DNA of 64,000 nt from Lautropia sp. (GTDB lineage Bacteria > Pseudomonadota > Gammaproteobacteria > Burkholderiales > Burkholderiaceae_E), in contig JAUNKF010000008.1 of NCBI GenBank assembly GCA_030532895.1, positions 1 to 64,000 on the forward strand, in the 5' to 3' direction. The translations under genes and the position numbers were made by a program. Numbering within the stretch: position 1 is the first letter of the stretch; every line of letters begins with the position of its first letter. Below, in pieces: positions 17,913 through 26,937 of this stretch. The notes under the pieces were generated by a model that searched no databases, was not told the origin of the DNA, and saw only the letters and a program-made list of their open reading frames with translations.

Positions 17913-19550
17913 TCACTTCACCGCAGACTTCAGGTGGCCATAGCCTTCGGCATCCATCTTGTCGAGCGGGATGAAGCGCAGGCTGGCGCCGTTGATGCAG
18001 TAGCGCAAGCCCCCCTTGTCACGCGGGCCATCCGGGAACACATGCCCGAGGTGCGAATCGGCTGCCCGGCTACGCACCTCGATCCGGTGCATGTTGTAGC
18101 TGCGGTCGTCATGCTCGGTGACGGCGGCGCTTTCGATCGGCTTGGTGAAGCTCGGCCAACCGCACCCCGAATCATACTTGTCCGCCGAGCTGAAGAGCGG
18201 CTCACCGCTCACCACATCCACGTAGATGCCCGGCTCGAAGAGGTGATCATACTCGTGCGTGAAGGCGCGCTCGGTGCCGGCCTGCTGCGTGATCCGATAT
18301 TGTTCGGTATTGAGCAGCTTTTTCAGCACCTCGTCCGAGGGCTTCTGATAGGTGGCCAGATTGAAGCCCTTGGCCTTGGCGCCTTGCGCCCCCTGTGCCG
18401 CATCATCCGCCTTCGTACCGCCCTTCTTGTTGGCCAGCGGCTCGTCGGCCTTGCGGATGTCGATATGGCAATAACCATTCGGGTTCTTGATCAGATAATC
18501 CTGATGGTATTCCTCGGCATCATGAAAGTGGGCCAGTGGCAGGTTCTCGACCACCAGCGGACGGCTGTACTTCTTCTGTTCGGCATCCAGCGCGGCCTTG
18601 ATCGTGGCCTGATCAGCCGGGTTCGTGAAATAGACGCCCGTGCGATACTGCGTACCACGATCATTGCCCTGCTTGTTGAGGCTGGTGGGATCGATCACGC
18701 GGAAGTAATACTGCAGGATGTCTTCCAGATGCAGCTCATCGGCGTCATAGGTGATCTTGACCGTTTCGGCATGACCGGTGTTGCGATAAACCACGTCCTC
18801 ATAGCTCGGACGCTGCTCGGACTTGCCATTTGCATAGCCCGACACCGCGTCGATCACGCCCGGAATCCGCTGAAAATACGCCTCCAGCCCCCAGAAGCAA
18901 CCGCCAGCAAGATAGATGGTTTGTGTGTTCATGGCTTTTGATGATTTCTTCTCTGCAGGTTGGTAGAAGGTTTGGGCGACCTGCTTCAGATCAACCTCGG
19001 GATCCTTGATGAGCGCGAGCGCCTGGGCCTCGGTGATCCGCCCCTTGATCACCCGCACGACAGCGCCCGTTTCATCGAGCACGGCCCACGACGGATAGAC
19101 GGGGATGCTGAGCGCCTGAGCGATACGACCGCCGTCATCCATCAAGACCGGCATCGCCTTGTAGGGCAGCCCACCATACCACTGGCCAAACTCGGTGAGG
19201 GGCTTTTCCCGCTTGTAACCGGGGGATGCCACCGTCACCAGATTGACATCCTTGAAACGAGGATCCTTCACCCAGGATTCGGTATCACCCAGCTCGGCCA
19301 GGCACAGCGGGCACCAGCTGGCCCAGAACTTCACGAAGGTGGGCTTGCCCGCCGCCAGAAAATCACGCCCTGTCTTGCCCGAGACATCCGGCAAGACCGC
19401 CAGCGCCTGCTGCACATTGCCCTGCGCATTGACGACCGACACGGCCGGCGCCGCGCTGTCGGCCGGATGGATGAAGAAAAAGCCTGCCAGGATCGCGGCC
19501 AGGCCCACTGCCGGCACGACGACGTTCCTGGATTTGAAAAAGGGTTTCAT
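17913..19550 (-). CDS. msrAB: Thioredoxin-MsrA-MsrB fusion (PilB type)
   Basis: A 545-aa exported enzyme that repairs both stereoisomers of methionine sulfoxide. An N-terminal signal anchor (residues 11-28) is followed by a TlpA-like thioredoxin domain with CPLC at 80-83, MsrA with GCFWG at 217-221, an Ala/Lys linker near 380-400, and MsrB with its catalytic Cys in RYCING (about residue 518). The same three-domain order is known from neisserial PilB/MsrAB, where DsbD reduces the first domain. A DsbD-type protein is encoded 4 kb away. MsrB lacks the zinc CxxC pairs, as in Neisseria. ATG at 19550 gives the signal sequence at once. Confidence 0.95.
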   Translation of the reverse strand: MKPFFKSRNVVVPAVGLAAILAGFFFIHPADSAAPAVSVVNAQGNVQQALAVLPDVSGKTGRDFLAAGKPTFVKFWASWCPLCLAELGDTESWVKDPRFKDVNLVTVASPGYKREKPLTEFGQWYGGLPYKAMPVLMDDGGRIAQALSIPVYPSWAVLDETGAVVRVIKGRITEAQALALIKDPEVDLKQVAQTFYQPAEKKSSKAMNTQTIYLAGGCFWGLEAYFQRIPGVIDAVSGYANGKSEQRPSYEDVVYRNTGHAETVKITYDADELHLEDILQYYFRVIDPTSLNKQGNDRGTQYRTGVYFTNPADQATIKAALDAEQKKYSRPLVVENLPLAHFHDAEEYHQDYLIKNPNGYCHIDIRKADEPLANKKGGTKADDAAQGAQGAKAKGFNLATYQKPSDEVLKKLLNTEQYRITQQAGTERAFTHEYDHLFEPGIYVDVVSGEPLFSSADKYDSGCGWPSFTKPIESAAVTEHDDRSYNMHRIEVRSRAADSHLGHVFPDGPRDKGGLRYCINGASLRFIPLDKMDAEGYGHLKSAVK

Positions 19551-19758
19551 CTAACTCTCCGAGAAGCCACGGTTCCAGAAAGCGCGTCGTGGCAATTCAT
19601 CCCAGCGAAGCCGCCGCCAGCTGCACAGAACACGCTTTGAACCGTAGTCGCTTGAGCCCCCAGAAAACTTACAGCGTCGCACATCCAGGCACGTGTTCTG
19701 CTCCGCGAAAGCCTCGCCAGCGCGCGTCATGAAGCCGTTCGCCACCACGCCCCGCCAG

Positions 19759-19813
19759 CACGGGTCATGCACGCCCAGCGGGGCTTTTGCGGAGACGAAT
19801 CAGGCATGCACGC
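19759..19813. repeat. Dispersed intergenic repeat, composite copy with facing arms
   Basis: Plus-strand GGGTCATGCACGCCCAGCGG GG...TTTTGCGGAGACGAATC AGGCATGCACGC. Read on the minus strand the right part is GCGTGCATGCCTGATTCGTC then TCCGC. The outer GTCATGCA blocks face each other, so this copy shows the probable full length of the element (about 55 bp). Confidence 0.7.
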
Positions 19814-20205
19814 TACTCGGGTCGGCTCAGCGCGCAAAGCTTGTTGCCATCCGGATCGCGCACATAGGCCAGAAACAGCTCGCCCGCAGCCGTCTGCCGA
19901 AGCCCCGGCGGGTCTTCGACCGACACGCCCCCCAGGGCCACGGCCGTGTCATGAAACTGCTGCACCTGCTCAGGCGAGGCACAACGAAAACCGACGGTCA
20001 TGCCATTGGCCACCGTGGCCGGCTCCCCGTTGATGGGTTCGGTCACACCGAACAACTGCCCCTCATGCCGATAGAACACCCGCCGCTGGCCTTGGGGCGT
20101 TTGTCCGGGCATACCGGGTGGCACCCCCAACACGCCCATCAGGCCATCATAGAAAGCCTGTGCCCGCTCGATGTCGTTGGTTCCAAGAAGAAGATGACTG
20201 AACAT
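19813..20205 (-). CDS. VOC family (glyoxalase-like) protein
   Basis: A 130-aa protein of the vicinal-oxygen-chelate fold: MFSHLLLGTNDIERAQAFYDGLM opens the first beta-alpha-beta-beta-beta unit and AYVRDPDGNKLCALSR closes the second. Members act as dioxygenases, isomerases or binding proteins; the reaction cannot be assigned. Start ATG at 20205 is backed by GGAGAAC seven bases upstream. Residues that usually bind metal (an early His and late Glu) are only partly visible, so it could be a non-enzymatic member. Confidence 0.83.
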   Translation of the reverse strand: MFSHLLLGTNDIERAQAFYDGLMGVLGVPPGMPGQTPQGQRRVFYRHEGQLFGVTEPINGEPATVANGMTVGFRCASPEQVQQFHDTAVALGGVSVEDPPGLRQTAAGELFLAYVRDPDGNKLCALSRPE

Positions 20206-20467
20206 GGTGTTCTCCGACAAAGGCTTCCCACCACCCCTGAAGCGGCTCGGACACGCATGCGCGGGCAATGCGCCGTGCCGCACGCCCTGACACATCGCTG
20301 CAGTCACGCATCCGGGCATCACCCGCTCAGGGCGCAGGGGGCAGCAGACAGTCGCCGCCCCGGTGGTATCAGAAGCACTGAAATGAATGGGAACGACAGC
20401 CTAACACGCCTGAGGCGCGCCATCCCGATCCTTGGACCAAGTGCCACTCGCTCACACGCTCACACGC

Positions 20468-21529
20468 TCAAGCAGCCTGAGCCTGGCGGTCGGCCTCCGA
20501 GGTGAAGGCATCGGCAAAGAAGGCCGAGGGCGGCAAGCCACACTGCGCCACGAAATCACGACGGGCCGACTCGACCACGACTGGTGCGCCACAGACATAA
20601 ACCTCATGACCGGACAGATCAGGCCAATCGGCCATCACGGCATGGTGAACGAAACCGGTGCGGCCCGTCCAGCCATCTTCTGGCAACGCATCCGAGAGCA
20701 CCGGCACGAAGACGAAACCCGGCAGCTCACGCGTCCACTGCTCGCACAGGTCGCGCTGATAGATGTCCTGCGGGCGGCGGCCGCCCCAATAGAGATGCAC
20801 GGGCCGATCGAACTGCCCGGCCGCCTTCAAGAGCAACATCCGCTCGACGATGGCCTTGATCGGGGCAAAACCCGTGCCACTGGCCAGCAATACGATAGGC
20901 TTGTCACCGTCTTCCCGCAGGAAGAAGGTGCCGAGCGGCCCTTCCAGCCGGAAGATCTCCCGCACTTTCAGCGCCGGCTGCTCACCCACGCCAAACACCC
21001 GATCCGTGAAATGCCCACCCGGCAAATGCCGCACGTGCAGCTCGATGTCGTCGATCGTGTCGGGTGCAGTCGCCATCGAATAGCTGCGCCGCGTGCCATC
21101 GGGAAAGATCAGATCCACATACTGCCCGGCCAGGTAGAGCAGACGCGCCGAATACGGCAGCTGCAACCGGATCCGCCTGACATCAGGCGCCATCGGCTCG
21201 ATCGAACGCACCCGACAGGGCAGCTTCTTCACGGGAATCTCGCCCGCCGCCTCCACCACATGGGCCTCGATCAGCAAATCCGAGGTTGGCTTGGCGGTAC
21301 ACAGCAACGCATAGCCGAGCGAGATGTCCCCTGCCGAGAGTGCCGCCGGCTGATGATCGCCTTGCACTACACTACCGGCCATCACCTGCGCCTTGCAGGA
21401 GCCGCAGGCGCCATTCTTGCAGCCATAGGGGAGCACCACCCCCTGTTCCAGCGCCGCTTCCAGAATGCTGGCATCGGCATCCACACTGAACTGCTTGCCG
21501 CTTGGTTCGATCGTTACATTGAAAGTCAT
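20468..21529 (-). CDS. Ferredoxin-type NAD(P)H oxidoreductase (CDP-glucoseen reductase-like)
   Basis: A 353-aa electron-transfer protein. The N-terminus is a plant-type 2Fe-2S ferredoxin (GCKNGACGSCKAQ plus the fourth Cys in LLCTAKP). An FAD domain (RSYSMATAP) and an NAD(P)H domain (LLASGTGFAPIKAIVE; YVCGAPVVVESARRDF) follow. This order is found in CDP-6-deoxy-delta-3,4-glucoseen reductase (AscD) and phenol hydroxylase reductases; in Burkholderiales a gene annotated this way is common without sugar genes nearby, as here. Its partner oxygenase or dehydrase is not identifiable. Its ATG shares two bases with the ATG of the divergent SDR gene. Confidence 0.88.
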   Translation of the reverse strand: MTFNVTIEPSGKQFSVDADASILEAALEQGVVLPYGCKNGACGSCKAQVMAGSVVQGDHQPAALSAGDISLGYALLCTAKPTSDLLIEAHVVEAAGEIPVKKLPCRVRSIEPMAPDVRRIRLQLPYSARLLYLAGQYVDLIFPDGTRRSYSMATAPDTIDDIELHVRHLPGGHFTDRVFGVGEQPALKVREIFRLEGPLGTFFLREDGDKPIVLLASGTGFAPIKAIVERMLLLKAAGQFDRPVHLYWGGRRPQDIYQRDLCEQWTRELPGFVFVPVLSDALPEDGWTGRTGFVHHAVMADWPDLSGHEVYVCGAPVVVESARRDFVAQCGLPPSAFFADAFTSEADRQAQAA

Positions 21530-22841
21530 GACAAATCGCCGTCTGAAGGCTGGTTCCATCGTCCAATCACATCCAACCCGTCATTATCGCCCACGCCCCC
21601 GAGGCTTTCGACGCCCTCGGCTGTTGATCATCGGCTGTGGCGACATCGGACAACGGGTGGCACGGCTTCTGCACGGGCGCTGGCACATCATCGGGCTGGC
21701 CCGAAGCCAGCCAACGCTCGACGCCATACGCGACTCGGGCGCTCGGGCTTTGTTGCTCCAGGGGGCCATCAGCACATCCGTGAAGACCAACCGCTACGGC
21801 CTGTGCCCCCGCCTGCGATTCTCAAGCCCTGCCCCCAACCAGCGACAGAAACAGTTGGCCCGCTGGGCCACGCACATCGTGCATGCGGCACCGCCACCGG
21901 GCAATGGAATGATTTCATTCAGCCCCGGCAACAGTGGGGTGCCGCCCCGCCACAGCTGGCTCAAACCCATCATGAAGCCCTCTGACAACCTGACCCGCTC
22001 CTGGCTGCGCGCCTTCGCGCATGCACAGGCAGGCAAGCCAGCCACGGGCGGGCGCAAAGGCCCGCGCCAACCACTCAGCCGTCGCCTGGCCACGCCCCGC
22101 GTCCGTCACCACCGGGGCGATGTCGTGGGCGTGATCGGCGGCCTCGCCGGCCGCACGCGCCGCCCCACCTTTGGCATGGCACCCAAGCGCCTCGTCTACA
22201 TCAGCACCACCGGCATCTATGGCAACCAGCGTGGCGGCTGGGTGGATGAAACCACCTACCCCTTGACCGAAACCGATCGCGCCCGCCGCCGGCTCGATGC
22301 CGAACAACAGCTTCGCTACCAGGCCCGAGGGCTGCAACCCGCTGGCCAACGCACCCGCAAACAAGGCTGGCACACCCGGCAGCCTGCCGGCCTCGGCACC
22401 CCCATACTCAAGAGCCTGATCCTGCGCGTGCCCGGCATCTATGCAGCCGACCGCCTGCCCATCGAACGGCTCAAGGCCGGCGTGCCAGCCCTGCTGCCCG
22501 AAGACGACGTGATCACCAACCACATCCACGCCGATGACCTCGCCCGCCTCATCGCCACCCACATCACCCGCGGCCCCAGCCAGCGCATCATCAACGCCGT
22601 GGATGACACCCAGCTGCCAATGGGCGACTACTTCGACCTCGTGGCCGATCACACCGGCCTGCCCCGTCCCCCGCGCAAGAGCCGCGCCCAGCTGGAGCAG
22701 GAACTCACCCCCAACCGGATGAGCTTCATGCGCGAATCCCGCCGCATTGCCAACCGGCGGCTCAAGGAGGAGCTGGGTTTTCGGCTCAAGTACCCGACGG
22801 TGCAGGACTTTCTGGCGGCCTTTCTGGCGATCGAGCGGTAG
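21528..22841 (+). CDS. SDR/NAD-dependent epimerase-like protein with large insertions
   Basis: The frame encodes the YeeZ-like SDR core in pieces: PRLLIIGCGDIGQRVARLL (NAD-binding), THIVHAAPPPG, KRLVYISTTGIYG with the Tyr of the active site, RVPGIYAADRLPIERL, NHIHADDLARLI, and a normal C-terminus ending KYPTVQDFLAAFLAIER. Between these lie Arg/Pro-rich inserts of about 40, 85 and 35 residues that normal members (about 290 aa) lack. The start is uncertain: ATG at 21528 overlaps the divergent reductase start, while TTG at 21624 would begin right at the Rossmann strand. No frameshift interrupts it, but activity is doubtful. Confidence 0.7.
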   Translation: MTNRRLKAGSIVQSHPTRHYRPRPRGFRRPRLLIIGCGDIGQRVARLLHGRWHIIGLARSQPTLDAIRDSGARALLLQGAISTSVKTNRYGLCPRLRFSSPAPNQRQKQLARWATHIVHAAPPPGNGMISFSPGNSGVPPRHSWLKPIMKPSDNLTRSWLRAFAHAQAGKPATGGRKGPRQPLSRRLATPRVRHHRGDVVGVIGGLAGRTRRPTFGMAPKRLVYISTTGIYGNQRGGWVDETTYPLTETDRARRRLDAEQQLRYQARGLQPAGQRTRKQGWHTRQPAGLGTPILKSLILRVPGIYAADRLPIERLKAGVPALLPEDDVITNHIHADDLARLIATHITRGPSQRIINAVDDTQLPMGDYFDLVADHTGLPRPPRKSRAQLEQELTPNRMSFMRESRRIANRRLKEELGFRLKYPTVQDFLAAFLAIER

Positions 22842-22850
22842 CCCATCCCG

Positions 22851-22888
22851 CGTTTGTCGCGCATCCCGTGCCGATTCGTCCTCACGGC
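22851..22888 (+). repeat. Dispersed intergenic repeat, copy after the SDR gene
   Basis: TTTGTCGCGCATCCCGTGCC then GATTCGTCCTCACGG. The right block (GATTCGTC-C-CACGG) is good; the left block is degenerate. Confidence 0.5.
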
Positions 22889-23070
22889 AGTGCCCACGAC
22901 GCTTGTCCAGCGACGCTTTCACCACGACGCGCCGGCATGACTCGTTTCACTGGTTGACTGCCATGCAAGGAAGAGGTCTGCACGGCTCCCGCCCAAGCCC
23001 GTCAGCCAGCTCCCGTTGCAGGCATTTTGTGGCGCAACGACAACACTTCCACAAACAGCGAGTTTACCGC

Positions 23071-23076
23071 TATAAT
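23071..23076 (+). promoter_or_regulatory. -10 element of the tRNA-Thr gene
   Basis: Perfect TATAAT eleven bases before the mature tRNA. The -35 region is not clear. Confidence 0.65.
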
Positions 23077-23086
23077 GCCTGCTTCA

Positions 23087-23162
23087 GCCGGTGTAGCTCA
23101 GTTGGTAGAGCAGCGCATTCGTAATGCGAAGGTCGGGAGTTCGACTCTCTTCACCGGCACCA
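23087..23162 (+). tRNA. tRNA-Thr (anticodon CGT)
   Basis: A 76-nt cloverleaf with an encoded CCA end. Acceptor arms are GCCGGTG and CACCGGC with discriminator A. The D arm contains AGCTCAGTTGGTAGAGC, the anticodon loop is TTCGTAA giving CGT, and the T arm has GTTCGAC. The anticodon reads ACG codons. Two terminators follow. Confidence 0.97.
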
Positions 23163-23173
23163 GGTTTCATCAG

Positions 23174-23199
23174 AAAGGCAGCCTTCGGGTTGCCTTTTT
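23174..23199 (+). terminator. Intrinsic terminator after tRNA-Thr
   Basis: AAGGCAGCC-TTCG-GGTTGCCTT with one G-T pair and a UUCG tetraloop, followed by TTT. Confidence 0.88.
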
Positions 23200-23250
23200 G
23201 GTTTGGTCATCCCTGACGACTAACCCCCTGGAGATAGCCTCTCCGGCCAG

Positions 23251-23277
23251 ACGCCCCATCAGGGGCGTTTCTTTTTT
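23251..23277 (+). terminator. Second intrinsic terminator, plus strand
   Basis: ACGCCCC-ATCA-GGGGCGT followed by TTCTTTTTT. It points away from the tRNA, 52 bp after the first terminator, with no gene between them. Confidence 0.85.
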
Positions 23278-23313
23278 ACAGAACAGGCCCCGCCCTTACC
23301 CCGCAAACGGCCC

Positions 23314-24912
23314 CTACCCCAGCCCCCCAAGCGCCCCCACCACATGAATCACGACGATCTTCAGGATCGTCATCGAGGGGAAGATCATCGCGTAGCCGAT
23401 GTCGCTCTTGTCGGTGCCAAGCGTGCGGCTGGTGAAGGCGATGATGGCGGGGTTGCCGGTGGCGCCCGACACGACGCCGGCGGCCAGATCGAAAGGAATC
23501 CTGAAGACATAGACGGTGAGGATCAGCACCGAAAGCGTCAGTACCGACACGAGCAGGATGCCCATCAGCAGATACAAGCCGCTTTGGGTCACGGTCTGCA
23601 CGAAGGTCTCGCCGGAAGCCATGCCCACCTGTGCCAGAAAGAGCGAGAGACCAAAGTTTCGCAGCGCGATGTTGGCCGGCACCGGCATCGTCCAGAAGAG
23701 CTGGCCGGTCTTGCGCACCTTGCCGAGCCAGAGCGCCACGAGCAGCAGTCCGGCAAAGCCGAGCGTGAAGCGGCCCACGCCGGGGATGCTGAGCGGGATG
23801 GCGCCCACCATCAGGCCGATCGACACGCCCAGGCCGATGGCCATGAAGCTGATTTCACCGCCGGCCCGCACCGAATCACCAAAGATGCGGCGCAGCTCAG
23901 GGATGTTGTCGATATGCGAGAGGATGCCGATCTGATCACCCATCTCCAGGTGTGAATCGGCATTGACGCTGATGTCTTCGTCCACCCGACGCACATGGAG
24001 GATGGCGGCCTCGAAGTTCAGCATCTGCTTCACCTGCCGGATGGTCTTGCCGGCCAGCTTCGGGTTGGAGACGAAGAGGCGCAGATAATCCAGATCACCA
24101 TGACTGCGCCGGAAGGCATCACCCACATGCACGCCCAGCATCTTCTCGGCCTCGGTCATCTGCGCGGTATCCACGCCGGTGATCAGCACGACATCACCCA
24201 GTTGAAGTGCGCCGTGGACTTCGGCCGAATGCGCCACCCCATCCCGATAGGCCGCCGCAGCGCCCACGCCATCGGGCAGCCAGCTGTCCAGCTCGGCCAG
24301 CGTCTTGCCCACCACATAGGGGTTCTCGATGCGCACCGCATACATCCGCAGCGAGATCCGCTCCTGGGGCGAAAACTTGGGCTTGAACCAGGCGTTGTAC
24401 ATCCCGATGATCAGGATCGGAATGGCCACCCCAAAAGGGTAAGCCACCGAATAACCGGTGGCGGGCAAGGTGTTGCCGGTGAGCGCCATCGCGGCCTGCA
24501 AGGCGGAGGTGCTGGTGCCCGCCCCGGAGAACACGCCCAACATTTCGGGCAGCTTCAATTGCTCGGGCAACAGCCAGACCAGGCCCATCATCAGCGCAGC
24601 CGTCAGCAGCACACCAACCACCGAGGCCGCATTGGCCTTCAAGCCGACCGGGCTGCTCAGGCCATTGAAAAACTGCGCCCCATAGGCCAGGCCCACGCCG
24701 TAGAGGAACATCAGAAGGCCCAGTGAGCCGACGATGGAGGGCATGGCGGCCTTCGGCACGAACGCGCCCATCGCCAGCCCCACGAAGAGCACGGCCCCCG
24801 ACCCCAGCGCAAACCCCTTCACGCTGATCGAACCCACCCAATGCCCCAAGGCGATCGTCAAGAACAGGGCCAGTATCGGCTGACCCGACAGAAATGTCGC
24901 CAGATCGGACAT
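23314..24912 (-). CDS. AspT/YidE family putative transporter
   Basis: A 532-aa inner-membrane protein of the aspartate:alanine exchanger family. Two blocks of about five helices surround a soluble centre with two TrkA-C (RCK_C) domains (about residues 205-360; RMYAVRIENPYVVGKTLAEL and VSNPKLAGKTIRQ). The family repeat SGAGTSTSALQAA in the first half is mirrored by SGATGNPAIIAFTSRTL in the second. Characterised AspT exchanges amino acids; this substrate is unknown. ATG at 24912 is chosen because GAGGAG lies about 8 nt upstream. Gap of 46 bp to the glutaredoxin-like gene upstream on the same strand. Confidence 0.88.
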   Translation of the reverse strand: MSDLATFLSGQPILALFLTIALGHWVGSISVKGFALGSGAVLFVGLAMGAFVPKAAMPSIVGSLGLLMFLYGVGLAYGAQFFNGLSSPVGLKANAASVVGVLLTAALMMGLVWLLPEQLKLPEMLGVFSGAGTSTSALQAAMALTGNTLPATGYSVAYPFGVAIPILIIGMYNAWFKPKFSPQERISLRMYAVRIENPYVVGKTLAELDSWLPDGVGAAAAYRDGVAHSAEVHGALQLGDVVLITGVDTAQMTEAEKMLGVHVGDAFRRSHGDLDYLRLFVSNPKLAGKTIRQVKQMLNFEAAILHVRRVDEDISVNADSHLEMGDQIGILSHIDNIPELRRIFGDSVRAGGEISFMAIGLGVSIGLMVGAIPLSIPGVGRFTLGFAGLLLVALWLGKVRKTGQLFWTMPVPANIALRNFGLSLFLAQVGMASGETFVQTVTQSGLYLLMGILLVSVLTLSVLILTVYVFRIPFDLAAGVVSGATGNPAIIAFTSRTLGTDKSDIGYAMIFPSMTILKIVVIHVVGALGGLG

Positions 24913-24958
24913 CAGGACACTCCTCGGCAAAGGAACATAGAACCAGCAGCCAGACTGC

Positions 24959-25192
24959 TTATCTGGCCAAAAAAGCCTGCAACGCCGCCTCGTCCAGATG
25001 CCAGTGGCAGATTTCCTCCTCACCGTGCATCAGCACCGGCACCAGCTCGTTGTAGCGTGCTTCGAGCGCCGGGTCACTGTCCACGTCCACCACGTCCAGC
25101 GCAAAACCGTGTTGCGCCTGCCAGGGCGCGAGCGCCTCGATCATCTTCTGGCACAGACTGCAGTAATGGCGGGACATCACGGTCAGCTTCAT
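24959..25192 (-). CDS. Glutaredoxin-like protein (DUF836 type)
   Basis: A 77-aa thioredoxin-fold protein: MKLTVMSRHYCSLCQKMIEAL has the redox CSLC motif at the first helix, and VDVDSDPALEARYNELVPVL carries the cis-Pro of the fold. It belongs to the small glutaredoxin-like family of unknown partner, common in Burkholderiales. Divergent to the uracil permease; first in a short minus-strand pair with the transporter. Confidence 0.88.
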   Translation of the reverse strand: MKLTVMSRHYCSLCQKMIEALAPWQAQHGFALDVVDVDSDPALEARYNELVPVLMHGEEEICHWHLDEAALQAFLAR

Positions 25193-25638
25193 GGGATCGT
25201 CAAAACGGTGAATGACTCAGGCGCGTGTCATGCATGCCCAGAACACCCAGCGGGGACGAATTGGTGCATAACGCGCCATGACGGGTCTACATGGTCTCAC
25301 AAAGCGCAAGCAGCCAAGCGCGCATGCCCCTGATCATCAGCCCGCGCAATGGCAAGCATTGCCGCGATGAACACACCGGCCTGTCAGCGCATTCATGCCC
25401 CCAAAGCCACCATCGTCCACAGCCAGGCCGTCCCATATGGTGCAAAATGTCGCCGGACATCAGCCCACAGCCTGGCGACAGGCCAATTGGCATGCAGGCC
25501 CGCAGGCATCACCCCTGCCACACCGGCCCCCATCACCGTGGGTGCCCGGTCTGTTGAACCTGCCCATGCCTTCGGCCCCGAGACACGCGCTGAGCTTCCA
25601 AGCTGACGCCTCTCTCCCGCATCTGAGGATACGCCACC
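25193..25638. other. Divergent intergenic region
   Basis: A 446-bp gap between the glutaredoxin-like gene and the permease. It holds the best inverted copy of the dispersed repeat (25220-25280). The rest, including 25290-25620, shows no supported gene; several short frames there have no ribosome site or homology I recognise. Confidence 0.65.
25220..25280. repeat. Dispersed intergenic repeat, inverted pair
   Basis: Left arm GGCGCGTGTCATGCATGCCC; right arm, read on the minus strand, ATGGCGCGTTATGCACCAAT then TCGTCCCCGCTGGG. The arms GGCGCGT..ATGCA and TGCAT.ACGCGCC can form a hairpin of about 60 nt. Confidence 0.78.
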
Positions 25639-26937
25639 ATGACGACACCCGGCCCCGAACAGCGGCCCGCCCGCTGGACACTCAAAACCCACGGCACGAT
25701 CGGCCCCGACGAGCGCCTGCCCTGGCCGCAAATGATCGCGATGGGGCTTCAGCACGTCGTGGCCATGTTCGGCGCCACGGTGCTGGCCCCGCTCCTGATG
25801 GGTTTCGACCCGAACATCGCCATCCTGATGTCCGGCGTCGGCACGTTGATCTTCTTCGTCATCGTGCGCGGCAAGGTGCCAAGCTACCTGGGTTCAAGCT
25901 TTGCCTTCATCAGCGTGGTGATCGCCGCCACCGCCTACGCAGGCACCGGCCCGAACACCAACCTGGCCCCCGCCCTGGGCGGCATCATCGCCTGTGGCCT
26001 GCTCTATTCCCTCATCGGCCTCATCGTGATGAGTACCGGCACCGGCTGGATCGAGCGGCTGATGCCCCCCGTGGTGACAGGCGCCGTCATCGCCGTGATC
26101 GGCCTGAACCTCGCCCCCGTGGCCGTGAAAGGCGTGAGTGCCAGCCACTTCGATCGGTGGATGGCGCTGGCCACCGTGCTGAGCGTGGGGGCCGTGGCCG
26201 TCTTCACGCGCGGCGCGCTGCAAAAACTGCTGATCCTCGTGGGACTGCTCTTCGCTTACCTGCTCTATCTGATCCTCACGAATGGGCTGGGCCTGGGTCA
26301 GCCGATCGACTTCAGTTCGGTGGCCAACGCCGCCTGGATCGGCCTGCCCCAGTTCACCACGCCCACCTTCCAGGGTGAAGCGATCCTGCTGATCGCCCCG
26401 GTGGCGCTCGTGCTGGTGGCCGAAAACCTCGGGCACATCAAGGCCGTCTCGGCCATGACGGGCCGCAACCTCGATCGCCACATCGGCCGCGCCTTCCTCG
26501 GCGACGGGGTGGCCACGATGGTCTCGGCATCGGCAGGTGGCACTGGCGTCACGACCTATGCCGAAAACATCGGCGTCATGGCCGTCACGCGCGTCTACTC
26601 GACGCTGGTCTTCATCATCGCCGCCCTGGTCGCCATCGTGCTCGGCTTCTCACCGAAATTTGGCGCGCTGATCGCCACGATCCCGCCCGCCGTCATCGGC
26701 GGCGTCTCGATCGTGGTCTTTGGCCTGATCACCGTGGCCGGTGCCAAATTCTGGGTCGATCACCGCGTGGATTTCAGCGACAACCGCAACCTGATCGTGG
26801 CCGCCGTCACGCTGATCCTCGGCGCCGGCGACTTCACGCTGGAATTTGGCCGCTTCTCGCTGGGCGGCATCGGCACCGCCACCTTTGGCGCCATCCTGCT
26901 GAACCTGATGCTGCAGCAGCGTCCGTCACGGCTTTGA
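25639..26937 (+). CDS. Uracil/pyrimidine permease (NCS2, UraA/RutG-like)
   Basis: A 432-aa inner-membrane nucleobase:proton symporter with about 12-14 helices. NCS2 landmarks: MGLQHVVAMFGATVLAP in TM1, PSYLGSSFAFISVV in TM3, AENLGHIKAVSAMTGRNLD in TM8 with the substrate-binding Glu, and GGTGVTTYAENIGVMAVTR in TM10. The AENxGH and TTYAENIG forms are those of uracil carriers (UraA, RutG) rather than xanthine or urate carriers. ATG at 25639 follows GAGGAT. No rut or upp genes are adjacent. Its last 12 bases overlap the convergent GTPase gene. Confidence 0.93.
   Translation: MTTPGPEQRPARWTLKTHGTIGPDERLPWPQMIAMGLQHVVAMFGATVLAPLLMGFDPNIAILMSGVGTLIFFVIVRGKVPSYLGSSFAFISVVIAATAYAGTGPNTNLAPALGGIIACGLLYSLIGLIVMSTGTGWIERLMPPVVTGAVIAVIGLNLAPVAVKGVSASHFDRWMALATVLSVGAVAVFTRGALQKLLILVGLLFAYLLYLILTNGLGLGQPIDFSSVANAAWIGLPQFTTPTFQGEAILLIAPVALVLVAENLGHIKAVSAMTGRNLDRHIGRAFLGDGVATMVSASAGGTGVTTYAENIGVMAVTRVYSTLVFIIAALVAIVLGFSPKFGALIATIPPAVIGGVSIVVFGLITVAGAKFWVDHRVDFSDNRNLIVAAVTLILGAGDFTLEFGRFSLGGIGTATFGAILLNLMLQQRPSRL

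Noticed and set aside
23087..23277. Integration site (att) at the 3' end of tRNA-Thr
   Set aside because: No repeat of the tRNA 3' end, no integrase and no island genes are found downstream; only terminators follow.
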